The notes under the pieces: generated by a model
The model's database searches: none
What the model was told of the DNA's origin: nothing
Seen by the model: the letters and a program-made list of their open reading frames with translations, nothing else
Shown here: one piece after another, positions 22,996-34,079 of the stretch
Layout: each line of letters begins with the position of its first letter
Position numbering within the stretch: position 1 is the stretch's first letter
Position numbers and translations under genes: made by a program
Assembly (NCBI GenBank): GCA_022818135.1
Contig: JAFMSR010000017.1
Location: 1,436,002-1,500,001, forward strand
Origin: Saxidomus purpurata
Taxonomy: Eukaryota > Mollusca > Bivalvia > Venerida > Veneridae
Direction of reading: 5' to 3'
DNA: 64,000 nt

Positions 22996-23510
22996 CATAG
23001 GCACTTGGTTGTTACCTCCCTTGAATTTATAAAACTGAACTGTAAATAAAGAGAAGGTATGACAGCTGCCATTTTTTTAGACAACGGAAGTCGGTAGACT
23101 GGTCATTAGTTTTACACAATGATGTCATCTTAACACTGGCTCCCTGCGCTTGTGCTGTGTTTGCATAAGAGGACGGGAACCGCGACCCTTCGCCAAATAT
23201 GTTTTACCACACAATTGCTTGTCCAAGGATGCCCCCTTTCAATGAATTGTTTGCACAATTATTGTTTATACCCATTTTGTTGTTTGTTTTTATTGTGTAT
23301 TGTGTTTGACATATTTCGCGAAAACACAGTGGTTCCCCATTCTGCATGTAAAATAGCACGTGAGCAGAGAGCCAGTACTTAGCGATATACAAAACGATAA
23401 CCAGTCTTGGACTTCCGTTGTTTTAAAAAATGGCAGCTGTCTTACCTTCTCTTTATATATAGACCAGAAAATGCTATTTTTTTTACTGATCAGAACAACC
23501 AAGTGCCTGT
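22996..23510. mobile_element. Foldback MITE with 9-bp target duplication (Mutator-like type)
   Basis: The ~110-bp ends are inverted copies: GGCACTTGGTTGTT...gagaaggta..gacagctgccatttttt...acaacggaagt and its complement at 23400-23510. The 9-bp direct repeat GAGAATAAG is at 22987-22995 and 23511-23519. A 9-bp duplication with long arms fits non-autonomous Mutator-like elements. The ~300-bp loop has a 76-residue frame with no recognisable domain. Confidence 0.85.
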
Positions 23511-23882
23511 GAGAATAAGATCACTTTTTCGATATATTTAGACCCGGAAGTAAAACTGACACCGATGAATCATGAAACAACGGTCTGTTGATAGCAACCA
23601 AGTTATTTGTATCATATAAATTCAAATATACTGTAGATATACTTTATTCTAGACCTGGGGAAATAAGCCAGGAAGAATGATTTCAAAAACATTGTCTTAT
23701 CCTGCCGAGGACTTACAACCTGTGCTGAAGTGGATGCCTGGTTGATAAGGAATTTCAACAGCCTTACTGTTGGACTAATTCAGCTATTTACTTTAGCCCA
23801 TGGAAATATCATAATGATAATAACATATCATGTGTGTATTCTATTACATATAATTATAACTATACTGCTGTTGGTGCAAAAT

Positions 23883-23883
23883 A

Positions 23884-23919
<36 letters not shown>
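23883..23919 (+). repeat. (GAT)n microsatellite
   Basis: About twelve GAT triplets. Confidence 0.9.
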
Positions 23920-23921
<2 letters not shown>

Positions 23922-24329
23922 GTTCAAAGCTAAAGAGATGCATTTGCGGATGATAAAATACTTTGTTACTAAATCTGAAAAGGCTTCTTGTGGTTGCAGT
24001 AAACACCATGGTATATAAACTGCTTGTTCTAAAGTTGTAGATTCTAGTAAACGTATTGCATATGACCTACCTACACCAAAGATGCATGGCACTGTTTGTA
24101 GAGGAATTAGTTGTTAAGAATCAAACTTTAAAGTAAAAATGTATGCATGTGCACACTATGTCTAGTACAAAAACTTGCCATAAATTCTGGTTTATGAACT
24201 GGTGATTGTTCCCTGGGCTTCCCAGCTTAATGAACTAATATCAAATTGAGTTCACAGTCACTAAGTATACTTTAATTGTGACATTATCTTTATAGATTTT
24301 TCCTTTGCTTTAGGCAGCTAACCATGCAG

Positions 24330-24475
24330 ACCAGATGCTGAAAACAACTGCTTACAATGGGTGCATTGTCTCCATCAGCCTCAACAAGTTGGGCCAATAT
24401 TGGTTAAAACACCAAGGAAAATGCCATTTGTTTGCTTATGTGCTGAAGGACAAGATACTGTTGACAGAGCTACAT
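24330..24475 (+). CDS. Possible exon of unrecognised gene inside the TTAA element
   Basis: A stretch ending at donor GTAATA whose frame reads NNCLQWVHCLHQPQQVGPIL and KTPRKMPFVCLCAEGQDTVD, more protein-like than its surroundings. No domain was recognised. If joined to the next candidate exon (24690), the split codon becomes a stop, so either the junction is wrong or the gene is dead. Could be a decayed transposase exon or captured host sequence. Confidence 0.25.
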
Positions 24476-24689
24476 GTAATACTACATATATTATGTCCTT
24501 TTTGTTTCTTCATTTAAATATAACAAATGAAAAAGTGAATTTATGATTCAGATCTGCTTTTGAATTCTAACTTGCATAGTTTTTGCCAAAATTGTTTCTC
24601 AATACTTGCTAGGTAGTCACATACTCTGTTACATATTTTTATAAAATGGCAGGAAAATGTATGTATTTTCATATCTTTTTCTTTTACAG

Positions 24690-24831
24690 GAACTCAGCTA
24701 TTTCACTTGATAGATGAAAGTCAATGTACTTGGAAAGCAGCAGAGTGTACATTTAAAATTCACAATACAGCTGAATGCCCACCTGTAGATGCAAGATACA
24801 TGTACACAAAATGCACATCAGGTATTTATTT
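24690..24831 (+). CDS. Possible cysteine-rich exon inside the TTAA element
   Basis: It has a strong polypyrimidine acceptor (TCTTTTTCTTTTACAG) and ends at GGTATT. The open frame reads LFHLIDESQCTWKAAECTFK, then HNTAECPPVDARYMYTKCTS, with spaced cysteines that could bind zinc or form disulphides. Family unknown. Entry and exit are both phase 1. Confidence 0.3.
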
Positions 24832-26277
24832 TTTATGGTCTGCAAGGGTTTCAAATACTCCCAACAGTGCTTTTCTAATAAAACTCTATAACAATTGAAT
24901 TTTTTGAATACCATGGTATGATATCTTGAGATTTTGAGTTTTAAGGATAATTGGCTGACACAATAACCCTATTATGCCATAATATCACATTTTGCAATAC
25001 ACATCTACTTCTTTGTAAACTGCAGTTATTCTCATACACAAACTGTATTGTCTTTTACAGATGAATACATGCATATACATATAAGGATTGAAAGTACTTA
25101 CATGTTAAAAAGTACATAAACAGCATTCAATAACAGATCTTTATAAGATACTTTTGTGTCACTATTACTCATGATTGATGATATGTGTATGGTCTCAGAA
25201 TATAAATTGGTATTTACTTTTGTAATGTCAGTATCTTATACATACAGAGAGTTTCATCTTCAAATTTTCAAAATTATGGGATTATATTTACTTTTGTTTA
25301 TACATTTGTTTTTAGATGCATATTGACAATGCAGCTGGACTGAACTAATGATCTGTTTGCTTGGTATGCAGTATGGCTAAATTTAATAGGTAAGAATTGC
25401 ATGTCTTTCTAAACAAACAAAACAGGCTTAGTATCTTCAATTCATGTGCCTTCTTTCCATGAATAACAACTATACAGACACCTAATGTGCACCCAACATA
25501 CTTGCATTAAACAAGAAGTTTTGTTTGGGTTGTATAAACTAGTATTCTAGGACAATGTGATGAAAATGGAAAGAGAACTGAATAGCAGACTGTAGACTGA
25601 TCAAACTCCATGGACAGTCAGAGTAAGCAGTTCTAACTTGCTCACATACCTCAGTAACCAATTCTTTAGATGTAATGAACCAGAATGGTTTTATTTTAGT
25701 GAAGGCATATTTTTATCAAACTGACTCAAAAACATAATTTTGAAAGTTAACCAGTAAGCTATCTTACACAATCTTATCTAACAAACATCTTCAAACACTG
25801 TTGCTATTTCTCAATAACTTCACCATACATTTTCATCTGTAACTCCAGCAAGTCCATTCAACACTAAAGTCAACAAGACTAAAGATGGGTGTTGTAAATG
25901 AGTAGTCCAATTATGCAAAACCATTTTCTTTATTTGAATAATGTTATACTTATTTTCTATTAAAGATCAATTAAAAGCATTATTTTATTTAATCAAAATG
26001 CAAATAATATGATCTCAATTGCATGTAATAGGGGAATGTTTTTAATTTCAGGTGAACATGAGAGTATTAGTATATAGTGAAATGGAGGGATTGCTGAAAA
26101 AATGGGACAAATTACAGAAACTGTGTGACATTCATCCCTAGATGGTCATAATATACCATAAATTTATAGAAGATTGTGAAAGTGTTTTTCAAAGTTGGAA
26201 GTCATTTCTTGAAAACCATTTTAAACCTGGCAAACATGTATCATTTATATGTATTACTGACTGTTCTGTTTTTTTAT

Positions 26278-27292
26278 AGTGATTTTCAATCACAGTACCA
26301 TTATTTTCAACATTCATGTAATAAAAAAATGTTTGGTTTTACCTAATGGAATAAACAGGAGATAATGATGGTTAACTATGACTTAATAATGTTTTTGCAT
26401 TCCCAAATATGGTGACATAGTTTGTTGAAGCCTAGCGCCAAAAAAAGCCTGGATAGGTACCTTTTTAAGGTTTTATTTTGATGATGATATGTTCCCCTTG
26501 ATGTATGTGGATTTTCAGAAAATCGTTGAAATCCCTTCACTGTTTTAAAGGTCATCGATATGCATGAATTAAGTGCCATTCTGAAAATAAGTGGGTGGGG
26601 TAATTCAATTTTAACATTTTGCATTTTGGCAACTATTTGTTCCGAGTCAATTTTTTTAGTGATTTTCAATCACAGTACCATTATTTTCAACATTCATGTA
26701 AAAGAAAATGATTAGTTTTACCTAATGGAATAAACAGGAGATAATGATGGTTAACTATGACTTAATAATGTGTTTGCATTCCCAAATATGGTGACATAAT
26801 TTGTTGAAGCCTAGCGCCAAAAAAAGCCTGGATAGGTACCTTTTTTAAGGTTTTATTTTGATGGTGATATGTTCCCCTTGATGTATGTGGATTTTCAGAA
26901 AATCGTTGAAATCCCTTCACTGTTTTAAAGGTCATCGATATGCATGAATTAAGTGCCATTCTGAAAATAAGTGGGTGGGGTAATTCAATTTTAACATTTT
27001 GCATTTTGGCAACTATTTGTTCCGAGTCAATTTTTTTAGTGATTTTCAATCACAGTACCATTATTTTCAACATTCATATAATAAAAAATGATTAGTTTTA
27101 CCTAATGGAATAAACAGGAGATAATGATGGTTAACTATGACTTAATAATGTGTTTGCATTCCCAAATATGGTGACATAATTTGTTGAAGCCTAGCGCCAA
27201 AAAAAGCCTGGATAGGTACCTTTTTTAAGGTTTTATTTTGATGGTGATATGCTCCCCTTGATGTATGTGGATTTTCAGAAAATCGTTGAAAT
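26278..27292. repeat. 380-bp tandem repeat (2.7 copies) at the right end of the TTAA element
   Basis: Units start (AGTGATTTTCAATCACAGTA) at 26278, 26658 and 27038, exactly 380 bp apart and nearly identical. The third is cut after ~255 bp, just before the terminal inverted repeat. The 95-97-residue minus-strand frames in units 1 and 2 are simply the repeated sequence and show no domain. Confidence 0.92.
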
Positions 27293-28132
27293 CTGAACAC
27301 AACGTAGCAGACATCCTTAAGTCGATTACAGAAGTAATAAAATAGGACAATATCAGTACAATGGTGTAGAAAGAGAGAAAAAGAATGAGAGTAATGAGAA
27401 GTTGAGCTATTGTTTTTATGTCTTCTAACGTGTACCTTGCATTTTGAAAGGTTTTAACTATTCTTAGTATAATTAGAGAAAGTTTTCAGTTTTCAGACCG
27501 AATTGATACCAAAACCCAAAACAAAAAAAATGAAGATTACATGCATGGGAGACCTACTTAATTAAGTTGAAACAAATAGTGTCAAAGCGACTGCATTCTA
27601 GAAATAAGTGAGTGGTACATGTTTCTGTTTGTAAAACGTTTTTTATTGTGAAAGTTATCGGCTAGAGAAATGCAGTTAGTTCTGAGCCGTTCATGCTGAT
27701 TTTGAAAATCATTTAACCAATTTATTGGGCATTAATACAATGAAAGATTTTGAAAATCATTTATCCGATTTATTTGGCATTTAATACAATGAAAGAGGAT
27801 TGAAAGGTAGTGGACATCATTCAGAACGATTCAAGGGAATTCATTGATACTCTAACCCCTTGCTGAACAGTTTGTCGCGAATATATAATATCAATCAAAA
27901 CGTTGGTACAGAACCTGCATAATTCATGACACTAACTTTGTAGGTTATCTTTGAATGACAAACATTAAGTAAGGTAATTTAGAATGTCATTTTTCGAGAT
28001 AAAACCGAGAGAACATTCGGACGTTGTTGCGTCATTAATGTAAAACGTGTAAGTCTACTACTTCTAAATAAATATGCAAATGAAGTTAACATTATATGTG
28101 ATATATTAAATTGTGCTAATTATAAGTTTTAC

Positions 28133-28231
28133 CTGGATAGAAGCCTGTATACTCCGGGGTTTTCCCTGTATCTATCCATCGCCAGTCACCTTCTGTAACC
28201 TGATCTGTGAGACCTAACCACCAGTAGTTCG
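28133..28231 (-). CDS. C-type lectin B, exon 4 paralogue
   Basis: 99-nt minus-strand exon, acceptor ...GTTGCAG and donor GTAAAAC, encoding NYWWLGLTDQVTEGDWRWID and TGKTPEYTGFYPG. It has the same length, phases and sequence as lectin A exon 4 except for one Ser-to-Thr change. Its phase-1 exit fits the terminal exon at 18852-19096 across a ~9-kb intron loaded with mobile DNA. Its upstream exons are in or beyond the assembly gap. The open frame and intact splice sites argue that it is not yet decayed. Confidence 0.83.
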
Positions 28232-28287
28232 CTGCAACAATGTAACGTTTCATCTATAAAGAATGTACACTGTTACGCTGTTATATC

Positions 28288-28486
28288 CACAGACACTTGG
28301 AGTATAGAGTCCAAACCCGATTGGCCGGCATAATTTTATCTCTACAGTACATCTACGGTCATACAGTAATTAGACATAAAGTATTGTTGTTATCAAAGCA
28401 TGTTTTAAACATTCAATATTTTCTCTAAAAAGCCTTATTATTCAAGATATAAAATGATAAACATGACAACACCTTATCTTCTCTGC
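28288..28486. mobile_element. Truncated foldback relict in copy B
   Basis: Starts with CACAGACACTTGGAGTAT after GTTATATC, i.e. the left arm and target site of the element at 8827-9356. It then jumps at about 28455 to ~27 bases of the loop in inverted orientation ('catgacaacaccttatcttc'). The right arm is missing. Confidence 0.75.
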
Positions 28487-28499
28487 TGTTGGTTAACAA

Positions 28500-28680
28500 T
28501 AAATGGGGCAATAACTTGGAGATACTAATCCAATCTTAACGAAAGTTGTGTGTGCGCCGCGGCATTATGCTATTGAACACTTATGCCAGGTTTAATGAAA
28601 TTCTATCCATTGGTTCTTGAGTTATGACTTTGGACGGACGGACAGACGGACAACGCAAAAACAAGATAATAATAATATTT
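28500..28680 (+). repeat. Dispersed repeat with gacggacggacagacggac tail, copy B
   Basis: Copy of 11180-11370 without the final CCTCCGCC hairpin. Confidence 0.6.
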
Positions 28681-28716
28681 AATTTAGTGATTTTTATAAT
28701 CATATCATATAAATGG

Positions 28717-29610
28717 TAGCGATGCCAACGAATATCCAAATTGGTTTTCGGATATTTGGTCAGCCTTTCGAACGAATTTCCGGATATTCGGTCGTTTTAT
28801 ATACTAAATCTAATACGTTTGTTGATCAATTTGTCACATATTTTCGCGATTGTGAAATTTATAGTTTACAGTTACCTTAGCCAGGCGAATATTCTATCCT
28901 GAGAACTTACTTTTATATATTTTAAGTCAGACAATTAATCGCTATAAGATTCAATCCTTCATGTCATAAAATTAGGATAAAATAAGTCGCATATACGTTG
29001 TTATTACGGGAGCTAACTCTGTAAGGACTGTTTTACTTTCGGTTTCGTTTTTTCCGTGACAGAGTCGTTACACGGACATTTATTTTCTTTTTCTGCTGCT
29101 TCATTCCTTATAGATCTGCAGGAGGCTTAGTAGGACTGAGAAAGAAAAGCTTCAATTAAGAACAACGTTAAAACATTTTCATTTTTAAAATTAATTGAAA
29201 AAAATGTAAAATCATTTAATATACTTCATAATTGCAATGGCTTAAGTATGCGCATCTCCATATGTATCGGCGTAAACAAGGCTTTAAAACAATTTTCCTT
29301 AACCTAAATGTTTGTTCAACAATTCACACCTAGAAACTGAAACTCTTGTTAGCATAATCTCTTTTGTCTATCGCTAAAGATTGACTATAGAAAGTGTCAT
29401 CACCAGAGTAACCGGGTAGTGTAAACTGACACTTTATCGGCCATAATTGAACATTAATTATTGTCATGATAAAAACATGTAAATATTTAAGTTTTTAATT
29501 GAAATGCATTTTTTGGACGAATTTACCGTATACTCGGATACCTTTATCGTATCCGAATATTCGGAAGCCGAACGAATATTCGGATATCCGGATATTCGTT
29601 GCTATACCTA
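28717..29610. mobile_element. hAT-like non-autonomous transposon (894 bp)
   Basis: Ends are inverted: TAGCGATGCCAACGAATATCC-like on the left (17 bases TAGCGATGCCAACGAAT) and TAGGTATAGCAACGAAT read from the right. Flanking 8-bp repeats are ATAAATGG (28709-28716) and ATAAATAG (29611-29618). Copy A at 11411-11418 has a single ATAAATAG with no insert, so it is the empty site. Both sub-terminal regions are rich in GGATATTCG motifs. No transposase frame. The 8-bp duplication and TAG ends fit hAT. Confidence 0.82.
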
Positions 29611-29705
29611 ATAAATAGTTATAATAATAATAGTAGACAGAAGTAGTATAATTATTATTATTTTTATCATGAAAGTAAATATTTATCATCAACTGCACGT
29701 GAGAA

Positions 29706-30205
29706 NNNNNNNNNNNNNNNNNNNNNNNNNNNNNNNNNNNNNNNNNNNNNNNNNNNNNNNNNNNNNNNNNNNNNNNNNNNNNNNNNNNNNNNNNNNNNNN
29801 NNNNNNNNNNNNNNNNNNNNNNNNNNNNNNNNNNNNNNNNNNNNNNNNNNNNNNNNNNNNNNNNNNNNNNNNNNNNNNNNNNNNNNNNNNNNNNNNNNNN
29901 NNNNNNNNNNNNNNNNNNNNNNNNNNNNNNNNNNNNNNNNNNNNNNNNNNNNNNNNNNNNNNNNNNNNNNNNNNNNNNNNNNNNNNNNNNNNNNNNNNNN
30001 NNNNNNNNNNNNNNNNNNNNNNNNNNNNNNNNNNNNNNNNNNNNNNNNNNNNNNNNNNNNNNNNNNNNNNNNNNNNNNNNNNNNNNNNNNNNNNNNNNNN
30101 NNNNNNNNNNNNNNNNNNNNNNNNNNNNNNNNNNNNNNNNNNNNNNNNNNNNNNNNNNNNNNNNNNNNNNNNNNNNNNNNNNNNNNNNNNNNNNNNNNNN
30201 NNNNN
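29706..30205. other. Assembly gap (500 N)
   Basis: Placeholder-length gap beginning where copy A would enter lectin exon 3. Exons 1-3 of lectin B may be missing here. Confidence 0.98.
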
Positions 30206-31659
30206 GAAATCCCCACATTTAAAGCCCAACATCTTGTATTTTATGCAAGTGCACACCTTATATGCAGGCCAGAATTTCTCACGTGTCAACCGCTTGATAA
30301 ATGCACAAGATTGTTCTGTCTGAGAATTCTTTTCATTTTGAAAGGTATGCGCGGAATGGTGGGTTTCATTTCAAATTGATACATGTTAAATTAAATTAAA
30401 CATTCTGTTTAAGAAGCACTAATAAAATGCCACATACTCTGAAGTATTTTGGTTCTGCACATAAAATCTTCCCGACAACACCAAATGCGTTTGCTGCCGC
30501 CCTTACTTTGCTCACGCAAGATTTCAGTTTCTTTTTCTTCATAACTATTGTTTATACCGGTATAAGATGAAGTTTCAATATAGATCAAACGACTTTTTGC
30601 ATCCAGGTTTTATAGTTTCATTCGTGCGTTTGACTGGCAAAGCATCCATTTTTTTCCACTGTTAATTCCTCCGCCATATTCCAGGACAATTTTTTTTCGA
30701 AAATGTAGTGTGAACATAAGTCAAAGAACAAATTAATTTCAATAGAGGAAACACAAGGTAAACATTTTCAAACTTGAAAAAAAATCTTTTTGTTTTGTAT
30801 TTCTAATCCATTTCCGTTTGCTCATTTTTTGGTAGGTGGAAAAATAACTATTTTTTTATAAAATGCTGCTAGATAAAAACGAACGATAAATAGGAAGAAC
30901 AAGTTGGTGTTAACATATAAGGTAAAACTTTTAGACTGGAGAATAATTGAATTTCAGCTTTATTATATTGAAATTTCAGCTAAATTGCATGTAATGGTCG
31001 AGTTTATTGCAATTTTATTTAGCAATTACTTTTCGATCAGAAAGCAGGATTCAATTGACGACAGAACAGACAAAGGAAATCGACCTTAAACTTAATTCCT
31101 CCTTGAATAATAACTGCGTAATACATGCGAATAATTTTCTGACACGCAAAAGTTGCAAAAAAAAAACTTTTTAAATTTCTTACTAGTTAAATTATAAAGG
31201 AAAACAGCACTTCTAAATCGTTTTGGCACATATACGATATATTTGATATTAAAGTATCTCTCTCTGCGTTCACGTGATAATATACATGTAGTTAGATTAA
31301 ATAAAATAATTTCGCCGTAATTAAAAAAATATTTATTTTCTTATCAAAATAGATCTAGCCGTATAAAACTTGAACTATTGTATCATACGAGGTGTACCTT
31401 TCTACTTACTTTAAATCGTGCTTCAGATATGATTCCACATATCAAAATTTTGATCGGTCACTTATACAGACATTTCAATAACAAACGTCATGAATAAAGT
31501 TTGAAGTAGAATCTAGCTTTATAAACCTTTTGACAAGAAACAGATCGCGTAAAGTTTCATTATAATACCCATTGAACTCAGAATGTAAGATCTATTTTTT
31601 CTTTTTTCTATAAAACAAGTAAGCAAACAAGCAAAAAGCAGTGAGGACGAGGCGACCAA
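30206..31659. other. No gene recognised
   Basis: No lectin exon 1-2 equivalent, other domain or clear repeat was found on either strand. Confidence 0.45.
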
Positions 31660-31845
31660 GCACTGACGTCATTTGAGCAGAAGTTGACCCAGCAATGACG
31701 TCATTTGAGCAGAAGTTCACCCAGCACTGACGTCATTTTAGCACAAGGTGACCCAGCACTTACGTCATTTTAGCACATGGTAACCCAGCAATGACGTCAT
31801 TTTAGCACAAAAGGACCAAGCACTGACGTCATTTGAACACAAGGG
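31660..31845 (+). repeat. 32-bp tandem repeat centred on TGACGTCA
   Basis: Six units at an exact 32-bp step: TGACGTCA at 31664, 31696, 31728, 31792 and 31824, and TTACGTCA at 31760. The unit also contains 'tttgagcagaagttgaccca'-type sequence. TGACGTCA is the palindromic CRE (CREB/ATF site); whether it is used here is unknown. Confidence 0.88.
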
Positions 31846-31849
31846 CCCT

Positions 31850-32610
31850 GTTCCTAGCTAAGCTCAATCCATTTTCAGTCCCGTATCCACTAATAATGAA
31901 TGATGGTAGGGACATTACCAGCAAGTAGCAGGTGCTGAATATCAAAATAGTTCTTTCCATAAACCTTTCCAAATCATTAAAGCCATTGGACATAGACCTT
32001 GATCGTGTCTCGACTTTAATGTGTCGTGTGTTCGGCTTTTCCCCACGACAAATTAAAAGTCGAAAACACAACAAAATAAAAACATGACAAATAAAGGGCG
32101 AAAACACGACGTTCTAAAACCCGCATATTCGAAACCCCGACGAAAAATACAGGTTTCGCCATTTGTCGCCTTTAATCTGTAATTTTTCGTCGCAAAGACG
32201 ACAAAATAGCTCCCGAAAAGTCGGAAACACGACAAATGTAGGGCGGAAACACGATACATTATAACCCGCCAACTCGAAAACCCGACGAAAAAGTATGTCA
32301 TGTTTTCATCACTTGACGTGTTTTCGCCTTTTATATTTCGTGTTTTTGGCTTTTCGCCACGCTAAATCAAAAGTCGAAAACACGACAAAAAAGCTACTTG
32401 CAGAGTTTCGGCACGACAAATAAAGGGCAAACACACGACGTATTAAAACCCGCAAACTCAAGAACTCGACGAAATGTGACGTCTAGTTGTCGCTCTTTGT
32501 CGTGTTTTTTTATCATTTAATTTCCGCCACGCCAAGTCGAAAAATCGAAAACAGGGAAACAAGACAAAATAGCCGCTCGTCAGTTTTCATGTTTTCGCCC
32601 CACCAAACGA
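31850..32610. repeat. Degenerate CGAAAACACGACAAA repeat tract
   Basis: Diverged copies of a ~120-130-bp unit containing AAAGTCGAAAACACGACAAA, 'taaagggcgaaaacacgac', 'aaaacccgca' and 'ctcgaaaacccgacgaaaa' recur from ~32040 to ~32560. The frames it opens are incidental. Confidence 0.65.
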
Positions 32611-34060
32611 AATCACGATATGGCAGAAATCAACCACCACAAGTTTGTCTGTTCAAAATTCACATACCTGGAAATACTTTGGTTCAGCTTCTAAAATTAT
32701 TCCAACAGCTTTTATAACAGTCACAGCTGCCCGTATTTTATTAATTTTCTTTTTCTTCATTGTTTTTCACGTTCAACATGATTATAGCCCGCATTCACAA
32801 AGTTAGTTTTTCATGTCAACTATTTTTATCAGCAGTTTAAATCTTTTAATCCATACAGCATATCATTTTCGTCTTTTCAGAGTTACCTCCTGAACTAGTG
32901 TAGACCTTTTAAGATTTGTTAGATATCATAATAGTCTACCATGTAACTTGAAATCTAAAAAATGTCAAAACGTCGAACTATTTATACTGAGAAAGAATTC
33001 ACTCAGTTTAACACAAGTTTAACCAGTGGCAAGTTTTGATACTAATAAATAGTCCACAAAATCAGCGAAGGCTGCATTCTGTTATTTTATCTTGTTTTTG
33101 TTAAGAATTAAAAATATAATCACTTTTCCAAATAATTTTATAGAATATCTGGCAATTATCATTAAATTGTTCTGCTATAGTCAGTTTGTCCTGGGAAAAC
33201 AAGCACAGTGACTGCGATTTGTTTTCAGTGGAGCTCAAAGTCTCCATAAAGTTAAACGGAAAAACAGAATATGAAAGCCCGCGACACGTTCAAATTCCTA
33301 AACCGAACAAATACAATCGAGTTTGGTACTGTGATATTTCAAAGGCAAAGAATAGAAAGTGCAATACATACATTATATAAACTCACGTGACCGTCTCGTT
33401 TTGGTGTGAAATATGAGTTTTTCCTATAAATTACTCTAACAATTATATATGCGTCTGGCAACTTACAACCAAATTCAAATTGGCAATTGTATAACTGCTT
33501 TATCATTACAATGAATAGAAAATACACGATTTAAACTTTAATGCGTCTGTAATAGTATAGATAGGCGTTCGGAGTTGCGGTTGTACTTTTTCCGGCTTGG
33601 TTTAGTACTTATACTTTGACATAAGAAACAGAGATTTCGTGATATGTGTTTTTGCAGGACGTTAGGTATACGAGTGCCGAAACAGTGGCACGCAAATGTA
33701 TTTAACACTCCTTTATCTATATTGCCTGAATAAAAGAGTAACTTACTAATTCAACGAAGCCTTCTCTTGATTACCTTTCATTGCATTGCTTTGAATAATA
33801 GTACATACAAGAACTATCTTTATGAAAGATTGTGGGCGCAATTTTGAGGATATAGTAAAAAATCATGTCGCATTTAATTGCACCAAATGTCACAGGGAAC
33901 AGAAAAAGTGTGCTTTGACCAGGACGCGACCCCTGGGCCCTTCACATACAGACATGTAAGAGCTAATGCTCTCTCCTTTTCTTATTAAGTATGCTAATTG
34001 AAGTATTGACCGTTATTTACTGACAGAGAAAGTATAATTACTCTACACTTCTAATCAACG
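32611..34060. other. No gene recognised
   Basis: No coding or repeat structure supported. Confidence 0.4.
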
Positions 34061-34079
34061 TTAGTTTGGCGGTAACAAC

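Larger units (their letters stand above)
22588..27320. mobile_element. 4.7-kb element with inverted ends and TTAA targets
   Basis: The left end TTAA (22588) plus GGATGTCTGCTACGTTGT is perfectly inverted at the right end, finishing in TTAA at 27317-27320. TTAA target duplications are typical of piggyBac and Kolobok DNA transposons. The terminal GG does not match the usual piggyBac CC/GG start, so the superfamily is open. Inside are a nested foldback MITE (22996-23510), two possible exons (24330-24475, 24690-24831) and a 380-bp unit in nearly three copies beside the right end. No intact transposase is visible. It sits inside the putative last intron of lectin B. Confidence 0.7.
27705..29705. 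repeat. Segmental duplication, copy B (lectin exon 4 region)
   Basis: This is the counterpart of 8287-11500. It begins with a 44-bp unit in tandem ('ttttgaaaatcattta...gatttatt...aatacaatgaaag'), then matches copy A through lectin exon 4, the foldback's left arm, the cggacgg-tailed repeat and the AT-rich sequence just before exon 3, where the gap starts. Confidence 0.8.

Noticed and set aside
26376..27049. Two nearly identical 95-97-codon frames as a duplicated small gene
   Set aside because: They lie in the 380-bp tandem repeat and lose frame in the next unit; no domain.
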